DNA of 64,000 bases, taken from Takakia lepidozioides (lineage: Eukaryota > Streptophyta > Takakiopsida > Takakiales > Takakiaceae). Shown here in pieces: positions 49,601 through 61,444 of the stretch. Where the stretch lies: positions 7,502,001 through 7,566,000 of the forward strand of contig CM060732.1 of assembly GCA_030704615.1 (NCBI GenBank), in the 5' to 3' direction. The notes under the pieces are model-generated. The model ran no database searches and was not told the DNA's origin. It saw only the letters and a program-made list of their open reading frames with translations. Made by a program: the position numbers and the translations under genes. Numbering within the stretch: position 1 is the first letter of the stretch; each line of letters begins with the position of its first letter.

Positions 49601-51932
49601 CATTTCTGAAACACTGGTTTTGAACATGGCCACCTTGGCATGGTCTGTAGTAGCTACTGCACGGGGCAGAACAGCTATTGCCAGTGAGGTTAGTTGCATC
49701 GCTTTTGAATGCTCTGGTAGCGAGTTGGTAGGATGTGGAAAGGGTGTGGTACAAGTATCTTCCTGCATAAACCTTGAGGATATGGGCTTGTACAACAAGC
49801 CCATTTGCAGGTTAGGCAATGTGGTTGTCTGAGAAGTGATGTGACGTGCTTTCAGCTTTTCATGTTCATTCGCTGTCAAAAGATGAAGTCGGGGGTTTAT
49901 AAAATCCATTCCAGGAGTTCAACTTATGAATATTTGCCATGTTCATATAAAAGAAGCTGTGTATGCCCAAAGTGAACCTTGGTTTTGTTGTGGGCCACTG
50001 ACAGGGCTTGAGTATTGTGGCTGCTGAAGACTGCCTAGTAGCTTTCGGGGGATACAATGGTCACTACAGCAATGCGGTTTGCATTTTAATCCCTTCCACA
50101 TCCTTTCATCTTCTGTGTAGTCCTACCCAGCTAGATTGTACGCTTGAAACTGATGGATGGACTGTACACCAGGTACACATCTTCAAGGCTAGTCCTGTGG
50201 AGAAGTCACGCCCGAAAATTCTGGAGTCTCCAGCAGCAGCAGCAGCTGCTGCCTCTGCAGCAGCTGCATTTTCTGTGCCACGATCTTCAGCTGCCCCATC
50301 ACCGTCAGCAAATGGCACAACACCCTCCTCTGGAGACCAGCAAGATATAAGGACCGAGGACATGCCCATGGAGAAGCCAACAGGGGTAGCGTCTCAAATC
50401 CTCTTCCATTGAATTGTTGCTAAAATTTGGAAGGCACGGCTTTCAGCACCCATATAATGTTGTTACATGAGTGCAGAGAACCACGGAAGAGGAGGATGCA
50501 ACAAGAGAGAAGCTGGTGGCAGCACTTAAAGGGAAGGAGGAACTAGAGGCAGCAGCCTTAGCAGCACATGCTGAGGCTATCAAGTTGACCCGTGAACTTG
50601 CTGCTGCTCTCTCTGCTTCATCTGAATTAGAACAGGTCTGTTACTATCTTTGAGGTTAACTCATTTGCAGGAGATTATGAGGAGGTAAATTTAAGCTTAG
50701 GAGTGAACTTCAAACCGAACTCCGCAAGTCAACTTTTGTTCATGGGTTATATACAACTAGTTATCTCTGATAAAGGGAATGAAAATGAAGTCCAAGAGGT
50801 GATAGGAAGAATTTTGGGAAGAGATGGACCATTCTTATATATGCTGAAGATTGCATGTTGCGTGCTAAATAAGAGTAGCATGCACTGACATGCGCATACG
50901 GGCAGAGGTGGGAACTTGTGCATTGTGCTAGCAAGAGGGGTTTACCATATTTCCTTACTTTTTTGCTGGCACATTTTAGAGCACAGCACTGCTTTCTGGT
51001 GTGGCTTGGATATCTCTCACTTTCTTGTGTATGAAAAACAAACAAAAAGGCTTTGTTTGAAACAGCTGAAGGAAAGCTTGCAGGGCACAGAGCATGAAGG
51101 TATGCAGCTTACATGAACATTATCAGGTCTCTCATGGAGATTGTGTTGTGTTTTGACATGACTGTAGGTTAGCCACCGAAGGGTCAGTTAGATTTGTAAT
51201 ATTGTATTGGCCTACAAGGGAAAAAAGTTGTTTTCTACCCTTGATAAAGGCATATATATCTAGATTAAGACATATGTTTAGTACTTGGATCTGCTTAAAG
51301 AACGCACCTGAGCTGCAGGTCACATTGCTACTGACTCGTACTACTTGTCTTGTAGGAACTACACTCTGTACGTGGACAATTGGCGGCAGAGCAATCCAGG
51401 TCTTTCCGGTTAGAGGTAAGGCCCTATGTTTCAAGGAGATGAGGATGAAGTCCTCTATTTCCTGATGGCACATCTTGTATCTCCTGCTGTAATCTTAATT
51501 TTTATTATGTGTGCAGTAAAAATGTTGCAGTTCATGAAGCTTTCATGCGTTTAACACTTGTCGAAGTTGTTCACGGGATGTGCTTACCCTACAAGCACAT
51601 TCTGGGAGTGCTAATCGTGAGGAAAGTTTACTCCTGCCAAAGCAAGCATAGATTATGGTGTCACTTCACCCAAAGGACTACTGCCTTCCATTTGGAAGGT
51701 GATTCTGTACTTATAGTGAAGTTCTTATTGGATGCATGTAAAGGTGGATGTGGCGGAGTTACGACAGAAGCTGCAAACCATGGAGGCGTTGCAAAGGGAG
51801 CTGGATCATCTGCGCCGCCAGCAGGCCAATGCCGATGAAGCTGCAGCCCAAGCAGCACAGAAGCAGCAGAATGCAGGTGTTTGGAGCTGGCTGGCAGGCA
51901 GCCCGCCAGATACCAAGTCTGTAGAAACTTGA
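43662..51932 (+). CDS. ACBP4: Acyl-CoA-binding protein with kelch repeats (ACBP4/5/6 type)
   Basis: Cytosolic class IV plant ACBP: binds long-chain acyl-CoA through its N-terminal domain and partners through kelch repeats. Exons: 43662-43826 (ATG; YPDRFYAAAEYAGF), 44239-44309 (GPCNLPKPWSWNVVE), 45817-45880, 46014-46076, 46398-46658, 46931-47008 (KLFVIGGNHNGRYLSDVQ), 47156-47272, 47577-47643, 47783-47844, 47958-48097 (LVMFGGEDSKRRILNDL), 48351-48477 (YIFIFGGGSHSSCFNDLHV), 49166-49280, 49600-49688, 50005-50076 (LVAFGGYNGHYSNAV), 50173-50385, 50477-50635, 51066-51099, 51356-51415 (ELHSVRGQLAAEQSR), 51744-51932. About 715 residues: ACBP domain 10-95, about six kelch blades, then a coiled coil. 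Phases agree except between 51099 and 51356, where a short exon is missing. An alanine run from GCAGCA repeats lies at 50230-50270. Confidence 0.94.
44310..45816 (+). other. ACBP4-like intron 2 with reversed LINE tail
   Basis: This 1.5-kb intron lies inside the ACBP domain. It contains the reverse-strand tail copy at 44771-44821 and a GA microsatellite at 44822-44848. No other gene is seen in it. Confidence 0.6.
44771..44821 (-). repeat. LINE 3' tail, copy 3 (reverse strand)
   Basis: Read on the minus strand, this gives GGCCACAAGGCTATGGCA, then AACAACGTCTTATTAGTACA and TTC, matching the LINE tail at 3541-3620. A (TC)n run lies directly upstream on that strand, as at copy 2. Confidence 0.8.
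51632..51712 (-). repeat. Partial SINE-like repeat in the ACBP4-like gene's last intron
   Basis: TCCTGCCAAAGCAAGCATAG, then ATGGTGTCACTTCACCCAAA and GGACTACTGCCTTCC, matches the body of the elements at 30512-30662 and 52856-53010, but the part with the pol III boxes is absent. Confidence 0.6.
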
Positions 51933-52855
51933 GCAGTAGGTGCAGCTTAGCTATGTACAAGTCAGCTGCAATCCCCTCTCCCCATACATCCTCCAGTATC
52001 TGGGTTCGGATCTCATGGAATGGATGAAGGGGCTTTTGTTAGTATATATCTGGAAAGATTGATTCAATGTCTCTACAAAAGCATGTGGAAAATCTTCGGC
52101 TTGGACATTTTCTCAGCTGCAGAGTCTAAGCATGGGCATGAACACAATAATAGGATCATCGGCTTGTGCTTGTAGTGAGACTTACAGGAAGAACACGATG
52201 AGCCATGCCTTCCATGCAGGTACTTACTCAAGTAGCGTCACTGACTTGTCCAGTGGCTCAGATGACATGAATGCTATAAGTTTGCACTGGTCAAGCATGA
52301 AGCATGCTGTATGTAAGAGACCTTGACACCTTACATGGTCAAGGTGTATTTATAATCCTTGAAGTGAAATTTTGACTGAAATGGTCTTTGAGCAAGCTTC
52401 TGGTGGGATGCCCCCAAGTAGGAGCTTGAAATGTTTGGATTTGTATGTTTCTCCGTTTCTCTTGTTCCATTTGTGTACTATGTGCATGTTGCCAGGCCAT
52501 TCGAGTTGTGCTATTAAAAACGGTTGGATTCCTTTTTTGTTAAATCTTTTGATAACCCTCTACCAACCAGCAAGATGCAAACAAAGATGAGCTGTGTGAT
52601 ATGAGGATTTCAGGAGGCAGGAGTGTGGACTTTATCACCTGTAGCGAGGTTGAATACCAAGGAAAAGCAGCTGGTGGAAATACTAATAGAAATGTATATT
52701 TTGTATTGGAGTCCCTGGTTAGAGTTGATGTTGAGACTGGCAGCATGCATTCTAGAGATCCTTCCCAACTATGAGTTCAACTTTGAGTCTATCATGGTTC
52801 ATCTGTAGTTAATTAAAAAGTAAACCCGCTCAAGTTTTTTTTTTTTAAATGTGGA

Positions 52856-53010
52856 CTCTTGCCAAAGCAAGTCTAACTTCTGGTTTCACTTGATCCCAAA
52901 GGGCTCTTCCAATGGGAAGGTGGACACCTTCATGACATCCAACATACATATGTGGTTTTGAACCCACAACCCCTAGTGAATATGGTATTATACTTGGCTA
53001 TCTATTGGAT
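52856..53010 (-). mobile_element. tRNA-related SINE-like repeat
   Basis: Same family as 30512-30662. CTTGCCAAAGCAAGTCTAAC and GGGCTCTTCCAATGGGAAGG are followed by TTTTGAACCCACAACC (B box on the minus strand) and a degraded A box near 52993-53007. A T-run precedes it at about 52837-52847. Confidence 0.6.
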
Positions 53011-53241
53011 TGTCCTCAAGTTATTATAGAGGATCCTGGGTCACTAGCTGGAGCTTCTTTGGAAATAACCTCTCCTGGCTAACCACAAATTCAAAGCTGA
53101 AGTCTTAGCATACAGTAGAAGTTGTACAAACTGTCTTGATAATACATTTGTTTAGGACAACATCTAATTTCAGCAAGGCCATTTCTAATACCCGGTTATA
53201 CCCTGGGCCAACCCTTACATTTATTTGAACAATAATAATAC

Positions 53242-53265
53242 CCTGACCTGACCTGACCTGACCTG
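53242..53265. repeat. Pentamer tandem array (CCTGA)n
   Basis: Five consecutive CCTGA-type units lie about 450 bases upstream of the eIF2-alpha start. Confidence 0.8.
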
Positions 53266-53709
53266 GCAGGTAATTGTTTCCTCAAATTTCAGGTTACCCT
53301 TACCTTGAGGATAAATAACTATACAAAGTACAGCGGCTAGTCAGTTGATGTGTCGGCGAGGTAGCTCGCACTGCTGCTTTACCGAACTACTTTCCCCCCC
53401 TCGCGATAGCGGACAGGGAGAGGCAGGAGAATCTAACCCTATTTTGAGCATCACGATTCAGACCACACAAGATATAAGGTACGTAAGGTCCTGATTCGTT
53501 CCCGGGTATTTCCCTTTTGAATTAAAAAAATGAAGAATAAATAAAAAAGTGGCCAAGGAAACTGAAGGAAACCCTAATTCTAAAGAGGATTTGCAGTGCA
53601 GTGGGACAGAGGCTGAGGGCACTTGTCTGATACCAATCCGATCGGTGCTGCTGTGTGCTTGTGATACGGATATTTGTGCTTCGGCAACTCTGCCCCCATT
53701 TCATCGACC

Positions 53710-56700
53710 ATGACGGTCACCGACTGTCGCATGTATGAGGCTCGTTATCCGGAGGTGGACGATGTGGTCATGGTTCAGGTCCGTGATGTTACAGTGTGGA
53801 GGTGATTTCATGTGTGTTTAATGTACAAGGTTGATCAAAATCTTGATGTGGTCTGGTTCACAGAAAACTCAAGTAAATCGGCTTAAGATCATACATTTTT
53901 CTTGTCACAGTCTATTCGTCATGTTAATAGACCCAAATTCATCGGTGCAGGTTAAGAACATTGCAGAAATGGGAGCGTATGTTGCACTCCTGGAGTACAA
54001 CAACATTGAAGGTATGATTCTGCTTTCAGAGCTGTCCCGGCGCCGGATTCGCAGTATCAGCAGCCTTATTAAGGTAGGTCGGCAGGAGCCAGTTATGGTT
54101 CTGAGGGTGGATAAGGACAAAGGTTATATTGATCTCAGCAAGCGCCGTGTCTCTGAAGAAGATGTGGCGGGCTGTGAAGAACGCTACAATAAAAGCAAGC
54201 TCATTCACTCCATTATGCGCCATGTTGCTGAAACCATGGAAGCTGATCTTGAGGTAGGGCTCTTTGCAGTACATATTTTTTTAATGTAAAACGCCATTTC
54301 TATGTGCTGCATCGAAACAATTTTTCTCTCTTGGGCAATCTGAGGTGTTTGCTTAATGTGACAATTAGGTCAAAACACAGTAGTTAGGTGTGGGGCTTGC
54401 ATGTCAACTTCACTAGTTTAGTAATTTGTCGGACTCCAATTGGCAACTATAGAGGCCTTTAAGAGTGGTACACCTGCTGTTCTATGACTCAAATGCTTGC
54501 AATCCTCTGCAGAGAGATATCACCTCAGGGTTCCAAGTGGGCTCGAGCTCTTTGGTTGTCTTAGAAGATGTAAAAATGTTCAGATGTACAGTTTTTCAGT
54601 CCCAGACCGGGGGCTTGCAGCAATGCATTCTACTAAAAATAAGGCAAAGTGGTGCTAGCCTTAAACTAATACTGGGCACCCTTTTCATGGCCTGGGGAAA
54701 CAGGATCTATATACACACGTAGCCTGGCCTTTGTACAGAAAGTACGGGCATGCATTTGAGGTGGGGCATCCTTCAATTTTAAGTAGTAGTGTCATATAGG
54801 ACTGAACTTCTAAGTTGTTTGTTATGCTTTTATGCCAAGACCTGAGTGGCTGTTGATCCTGCATGATCAGTTTTCCTTCTTTTGTGCAGTTATTTGCCCT
54901 CATTGTAACCAGCTTCGCTGACCTCAAGAAATGCAGTGACTACCTGCAAACCCATCCATATATATCCGTCCTATCTCTCCTTAAAGAACTCCAACACCTT
55001 TCCCACTCCACCCCCCACACCCAGCCACCCTAAACGCTACTAGGCACCTACCAGCATTTAACCACCCATACATTCAACCCCCAGACCCCGTCTCCCCCAA
55101 CTTCCCCCACCCCTCCCACCAATGGACCTTGCTCACCTGACAACCCACACTGCCTATCTCCCACCATTTGGAATCTTGGATCCATCTCCACCAGCATCCC
55201 CAGTCTAGCACACATTCTCACAGATTCACACCCACCCCTGCAGTTTGCTGTCTATCTCTTCAGGGTTTCTGCAGTTTATGTGGCTCTTTATTTCCTTACA
55301 TTTTGTTATGTTTTGGCCAGATTCCAGTTTGTGTTTTCTTCATTTGAATGTGGAGGGCTGGTTGGTGTGGAGGGCAGGCATTCAAATTGATAGTTACAGA
55401 TCCAGACTTGGTGCTCAGTGGACTCACCAAGGAAGTGAAAGAGGCAGGCCCAGATGGTCAAGAGGTGGGTATAGGCATCACATGGTGGTCGCTTCATGAA
55501 AGTTCTGCTTTAAATGTAAGAAGTTTGTAAAGCTGATCTGTATGCACATGTCAATTGTGCAGGTAACTAAGGTAGTGCCAGCCATGACTGAGGAGGTGAA
55601 GGACTCTCTCATAAAAAACATCCGGAGGCGGATGACTCCTCAACCCTTGAAAATTCGTGCTGATATAGAACTGAAGTGCTTCCAATATGATGGGGTCCTT
55701 CATATTAAGGTATGTTGTTCATCACCCCCTAGTTTCTAATTTTTGCCAGAGGGAGTGACTCTTCTGCTGAAGGACAACATGCGTAGAGGGATGACTAAAG
55801 GGATGACTCTGCTGCAGGATGCAATGAGGAGAGCAGAAGAGGCCGGTACTGAGGAGTGCCCAGTGAAGATAAAATTGGTGGCCCCGCCCCTCTATGTTCT
55901 TACCACGCAGACACTGGATAAGGTTAGTGGTCTTTGTTTCCTCTGGTGACATGTACAATGGAAGCCCACTGAGCAAATGTTCGGGTGCTGATGATTTCTG
56001 CTATAGCGGACATTGGTCTTCCCCCCACCATTACCTCCTCCTTGTCTTGACTGGCCCCTGGTTGCTGATGGGAGTCGGCAGAAGTATTCTGCTTGTGATT
56101 TTAAGTGATGCTATGGTTTGTTTCATAACATAACCTATTGTGCTTGATGCTGGTGATGTACTAGTTCCACTGTATGTATATCAAGAAGGAAAGCTTGGCC
56201 TGGATTAAAACGTTCTTTGTAAAAGGCATGCACTGGAAATATGCATCACCATTCATGTGTGAATTTATTGTTTGATGTAGCAGTGGCTGCAGCCAGAGGA
56301 AACCAAAATAACTCTATGTTAAGTATGGATGCATTCTCATGTCTAGTGTGGGACTGGCAGGACTTGGGCATAACAGTGTTGGAAGCCGCCATCAAAGCAT
56401 GTGTGAAGGAAATTGAGAAACATAAAGGAAAGCTTCTGGTGAAGGAGGCTCCTCGCGCGGTGCCTACCCTGTTCCCCCTTTTTGTTTTCAACCTCTTGCT
56501 GCAGTACTTTCCGCTGTACATTGCTAGTCAAATTCTTAGGTTTGGTAAATGTTGGCGGTGAAAATTTGCTAGTTGCATTATCAATTGTGAACAAATTAGC
56601 CATTGTTTTTTCTGGTACCGTAATATTGGTGTCTACTTAATGATTTCAGGTGAGTGAGAGGGATGACCGACTTCTTGCGGAGACAATGCAAAAGCTTGGG

Positions 56701-56802
56701 GCAGCGAATGCAGAGGTTGATGGAGACAGAGATAGTGAAGAGGAGGAGGATACTGGCATGGGAGAGGTTGATGTGGAGGCGGGGGTGGGCCTAACTGAGT
56801 AG
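53710..56802 (+). CDS. EIF2S1: Translation initiation factor eIF2 subunit alpha
   Basis: Regulatory subunit of eIF2, which delivers initiator tRNA to the 40S ribosome; phosphorylation of its serine 51 lowers initiation. Exons: 53710-53778 ([20 protein letters not shown]), 53951-54253, 54704-54760 ([12 protein letters not shown]), 55378-55464 ([10 protein letters not shown]), 55563-55709 ([19 protein letters not shown]), 55818-55922 ([19 protein letters not shown]), 56361-56459 ([14 protein letters not shown]), 56650-56802. The model totals 339 residues and all phases agree. The S1 domain covers about residues 15-90 ([19 protein letters not shown]). The regulated segment [11 protein letters not shown] is intact, so the kinase target serine is kept. 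An acidic tail ([14 protein letters not shown]) ends the protein. Length and every domain match the plant protein; I see no defect. It is a complete single-copy-looking gene. Confidence 0.97.
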
Positions 56803-59332
56803 CACTTGGTGAAGTTGGTTGTCTTTTTATAGACCAATTAGTTCTTCTTGATGGGTACTGCCAGTAGCTCCAGGTTTCCGTTTAGTTTTGATCAATATTT
56901 CCTTTTCCGAAACACATTGCAGATAAAGGATTGCCTGTTCCTTCAAATATGTTCATCCATCTCTTATGAGGTCCAAGGGTCGTGCTCTGTCTACCTAACT
57001 TTTGGTGCCTGTTATTTGTAACCAAAGATGTTGATGATGTCAGTGTGAATTGCGGTCAGGATGTCTCTTTCCAGTAACCATTTCTGGATGGATCTGACTC
57101 TATGTATGCATAGATGGACTTGGGAGTTCACACTTGAAGAAGCTCCTATGCAATATGCAGCAGAACTGGGTATATGCGGGAGCCCATATCTTCAAAGACT
57201 TGCTTAACCCCGACTATCCATGTGATCTTTCCGCAATCTGTGAACTTTTTCTAATTGTGAAGAATTCTGGTGTGGTAGGTCATCAGTGTTGCATTTTTTT
57301 ATTTTTTTTTTTTCTTAACAGGGGATGCCATGGTATATTTTATTATAAATTATTAGAGGGAAAAAAATTAAAACTCAAAAGCGCCATGAGACACACACAC
57401 CGATGAGTGATTATCTTTCCATATCCCTGTGAGCCTAAGGCTCTTGCACAACCAGAGATTGCATCGATGTGAATTTAGTGCAATGAAGAGCTTTTAATCA
57501 TCAACGGAAGTGGAGCTTGGAAGGCTTTGAAGCTTTCTTCACATGTTTCCAATTCACGTCTTTGTCCCTGTCATACTCCGGCGATGCGATGGACTGTGGT
57601 AGCGATGTTGCACCAGGTTGGCAGAGGGAGCTTGTTCCATTCGCAATGGTCTGCAGAAGTGCTTGTGCAGATAATACCCTGGTGGGCCCAGGTGATTGTG
57701 AAGACGAGGCTGATTTGCGTTTTGAGGGTTTCTTTTAGTGTCTGCACATAGTTTGATCCAAGCTTTCCTTGCTTCTATTAGCAGATCATAGTATTGTGGC
57801 CCGGGCCAAGGCATCAGATACACACTCGGAACAATTGCTGCGATGCCCCAACTTGCACAAATGCACATTTACCTCATTAGTAGCCTCTACACCTAACCCA
57901 TAAGCCCCATAATTATGTACTATATAAGTTGTGAGCGTACTTCTTTTGAAACCACATCTAACCAATCTTGCTGCAAATTCTCAGCCCCATTCTTCTACCT
58001 CTAATGCAAGTCAAGAATTTGAAGTAGCCATTCAATCATGTGTTTCATGTGTGTCAGCCCAACACCCCACAAGTTCTCGCTCATACAAGACTGATTGTGT
58101 GGGATTTGAACCCAATCAAGACCAGCCCCATTGGTAGCCCCCACACATACACACAAAGAGGGAAAATTCAAACAAATGAATGCCCCATCCTTGTGTGCGC
58201 CCCCGCTTGGCTAGGGGACTAACACCTACATGCACGACTCAAAGAGAAGAAGCCACAGAATTCAGGTCCAAGGAAACAAACAGATGAAAGCAAAGTGAAC
58301 AATGACAAAACATCCTCAAGTAAGAGAGCCTACTATAATAGCTCTTATCATTGCTGCAAGTTGTCCAGTACAATTGAATCCCAACTGATCTACTACATAA
58401 GTCACTGCTAGTACAGCTCTTATCATGGCTACAGCTCCTTATAGTCCAAACTGATAGCCCTTATGAATGTCATAGCTGCAGCTCCCATAGAAGTCCCAAA
58501 ATGCAAGTTGCGAAATAACTTAACCTGCCTACTGTTAGTCAAAGTCAACAACACCAAAAAACAAAAGATAATGACTTGCCAAACGACTCATAGAAATTAA
58601 AAAAAATTGACAAAGAACCCAGCTAGGCTTGCTCGAATAAAATTCTCTCAATGTCAAAATCAACATGAACATACAAACCAATGTATTCATGCAAACACAC
58701 AAGTAAACCACAAAATTAGATGTCATGGGCGAGCTCATATTCTCGTCATACACAATCCACAACTCTCTGCAGTGTGCCACATCAAAGCTGGTCAGTATCT
58801 TTACATTTCACTTGCAATTTTTTCACAAGTGGTTGTGACGTTGTACAAAACATCATCCCAAACAGCAGGGGATATCTCCACATACACCCCAATAGTACCT
58901 TCGTCTCTATCCAAATTCAACACATTTTCTCCTCCACGAGCCCTTCATGGAGTACTGAAGAGCTCCCAGGTTTGGTACCTCCCCCCTGGGCATCACTGTT
59001 CTCCTTGGACCAACCCACCCTTCCGTTAGACCATTTGCTAGCTCTATATTGAATAACAAATGGGACCGGGGAGTCATGCCTCTAGGTTTCATGAACTTCA
59101 CATAGAGCACATACGAATTCACCAAAGAGTTGTCCACGCTATGAATGTACAACTTGTGCCACCATTATTTGTGGTCACGGATCTGAACTGAATACTACTC
59201 ACTTAGTTGATGCATGTCTCCACACACCCCCCCCCCCACCCCCTCATCATCTCTTGCTAATGCTTCACAACAAGAGAAGTGAGCACAAAATGACGAGCCC
59301 CTTTATGCCATTTTTTAATGAAACACTTGCGT
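56803..59332. other. Intergenic, no recognised gene
   Basis: 3' flank of eIF2-alpha and spacer. Near 58075-58215 a tRNA-like phrase on the minus strand (complement of TGGGATTTGAACCCA, then of CGCTTGGCTAGGGGACTAAC) suggests another decayed SINE. The open frames at 57517-57868 resemble no family I can support. Confidence 0.45.
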
Positions 59333-59507
59333 AGGTAGCCCAGTGGTTGGGTATTTGTGCCTTGCATGTGCATAATTTGGGTGATCATGGGTTCAATCCT
59401 ATAAGATGTGCCATCAACTGTCCATTGGCCTCTCGATGGGCTGTGTATTGAGCAGTAGGCTCTGTACTGTATTCATTGGACGTTAAACAAACTTTAACTT
59501 TAACTTT
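59333..59507 (+). mobile_element. tRNA-derived SINE with TTTAAC tail
   Basis: The plus strand reads GTAGGTAGCCCAGTGGTTGG (A-box-like), then about 45 bases on ATCATGGGTTCAATCCTATA (B-box-like), a tRNA-unrelated body, and a simple tandem tail ACTTTAACTTTAACTTTA at 59491-59508. The order A box, B box, body, short-repeat tail is that of a classic SINE. It is a different family from the element at 30512. Confidence 0.75.
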
Positions 59508-59627
59508 ATGAACCAATTGGTTGCCATAGGTGAAATAGTAGTACTCAATAGATTCACACATTTGACATCAAACCAAGACACAACAAACATCTTCTTGCTA
59601 ATGTGCGTATAGTACTCCATTTGGCTT

Positions 59628-59644
59628 TTTTTTTTTTTTTTTTT
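59628..59644. repeat. Poly-T tract
   Basis: A run of about 20 T followed by CCCC; it could be the poly-A end of a reverse-strand retroposon. Confidence 0.5.
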
Positions 59645-59762
59645 TCCCCAAATCCAAAGTTGAAGGGAAACAAACGGTCTTCACAGTGCTAGTGGCGTAA
59701 ATGCCCGAAGGGAGCTACACCATGAAATTGCTCACGTGAGCCTATGAGCCGAGGCTCACGAT

Positions 59763-59805
59763 TGACCAACTAAGCGTGACGCCCAAGCTCACGCTTAGTT
59801 GGTCA
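59763..59805. repeat. Perfect 17-bp hairpin
   Basis: TGACCAACTAAGCGTGA at 59763-59779 is exactly complementary to TCACGCTTAGTTGGTCA at 59789-59805, leaving a 9-base loop. Repeats of GCTCACG nearby (about 59730-59790 and 60031) extend the imperfect symmetry. Confidence 0.85.
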
Positions 59806-60733
59806 CACTTAGTGGTTGTGAGCGCAAAGTGGTGCGGTATTAGAAAGGGGGCCTATACCCGAGAACAAAGGCAGACCTATTCCCGCAAGAATACCAGCAG
59901 AGCCATTTAGAAACTTGGAATCGTTGTGACCGATGCTGTCATTCAATCATGGGATAAATATTGGCAAGAGGCGATGCACGGAAATTCACGGAAATAGGTA
60001 AAATATCCACGGTTATGGCCTCATGAGCAAGCTCACGAATTAGCATTCCTCACGGTGTGTGGATTGTTTGTGACTGGTTGTGATGTTTCCCTCCTGTGTG
60101 CCCAATGGCTTATCTGAAAGGGAGTTAATTTCCCCCCCCTCCTCAAGGGCCTCAATTGTGAGCAGTCGCTAGGTTTCCTTTTGAACAAAAAATAAAATAA
60201 AATAAAAAAATCCTGTTTACCAATAGTATATTCGGGACATATGAACGGTATATCCAACAATGCCTTGCAATATTGACAAAGAAATCCGGGGCAACCTTGC
60301 TTCACAATTTTTCGAGCTCCAAAAGCTGTTAAGATTTGTATAGAGGACAGGGCAGAGCGGCAAGAGGGGGTTGATCTGCAAGTACCGCAAGAGATTGAGG
60401 TTGGAGGCACGGCTAACTAGTTGGAGAGAGGGTTAGGATGCAAAACTGATTTACCCGCCAACAAACATACCCCTCCAGCTCACGATACTTACTCGACTGG
60501 GCATATCCACACCCTAACTGGACATTCGAAACAAACTTGACTTGACCTTACCCTAATTAAAAATGAATTTTACCCCGTCCTCAAGGGGTATTGTTTTTTT
60601 GGGCCAGTAACTCAAATCCAGGTAAATGGGCTAGAGTTGGCTGAACGGCATTATTTGGAGTCTTTCATGTCGCACCACCTTCAGTCCCTTGCTCGGTAAG
60701 TTGATCATGAAGAATCTTTCTTTACCCGGACAG

Positions 60734-60838
60734 ATCGTAAATCTCAAAGTAACAAATAGCACTAGTTCAGTGCTTGGAGGTACTACTGTGGTCTTGGGGG
60801 CAGCTGACGTCTCATTGCAAGAGCTTGCCCTTGAACAT
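60734..60838 (+). CDS. Orphan exon, possibly C2-domain-like
   Basis: A 105-base open segment with a CCGGACAG acceptor and a GTAAGT donor, in phase 0 at both ends, encodes IVNLKVTNSTSSVLG, then TVVLGAADVSLQELALEH. The alternating hydrophobic pattern and LG..DVSL phrase recall one edge of a C2 domain, but no partner exon is found before the minus-strand nicastrin gene begins. It may be a captured or decayed exon. Confidence 0.3.
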
Positions 60839-61444
60839 GTAAGTATACTTTTTACAATCTTGAGCTTGAAACCTGGTTTTTAAGGATTGGTTTATTATGC
60901 TTGAGCTATATTTTGAAATCTGGTCAAGTCTGGTTTATAGTGAAGATGAGACTACACCATACACTGAACTTGTCCCCTCATGCACAGATCTACAATGACT
61001 TTTGCATTGTTTCTATTTAACCAATTGAAGATCTCGTTTGAAGTGTTTGGGCCTTGATAATCAGAGCAATCAATATGAACAGATGCCATCCCGTCCAAAA
61101 TTCTATCAAATGTTTAGTCTTGACCCTCTTTCCCAGCACTCAACTACAAAAGCAAGTGCCCATTCCAGAGCATATGATGATGCCCAGGGAACAACCCAAT
61201 GCTACAAGTACAAGAGGGTTCTTTCCTTTCACTATACAACACATTTCTCTACCACTGTTTTATCCTAACTCTGGGTCTCTTGGGTATAATTCTGTCAACA
61301 TGGAGGCTTACTCTAAACTCGCTCATTTTGCCAGAAAGTATGAGAAAAAGAAAGATAACGGATCATACAATCAGGAGGCTCACCTGTGTGCCACCACTTA
61401 CTACGCAATCTTAAGACGTTTCCGGAAGACAGCTTTGGTGCTGA

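Larger units (their letters stand above)
51933..53709. other. Intergenic region between the ACBP4-like and eIF2-alpha genes
   Basis: Contains the SINE-like element at 52856-53010 and a CCTGA pentamer array at about 53242-53265. The last 300 bases are the presumed eIF2-alpha promoter and leader, with C-rich and CGATAGCGG stretches. No other gene is recognised. Confidence 0.5.

Noticed and set aside
50106-50369. Minus-strand open frame across the alanine repeat
   Set aside because: It is the shadow of the ACBP4-like exon at 50173-50385.
53905-54274. Minus-strand open frames inside eIF2-alpha exon 2
   Set aside because: They are antisense shadows of a strongly conserved exon.
57517-57868. Overlapping open frames on both strands
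   Set aside because: The minus-strand reading has a vague retroelement flavour but no diagnostic motif, so no call is made.
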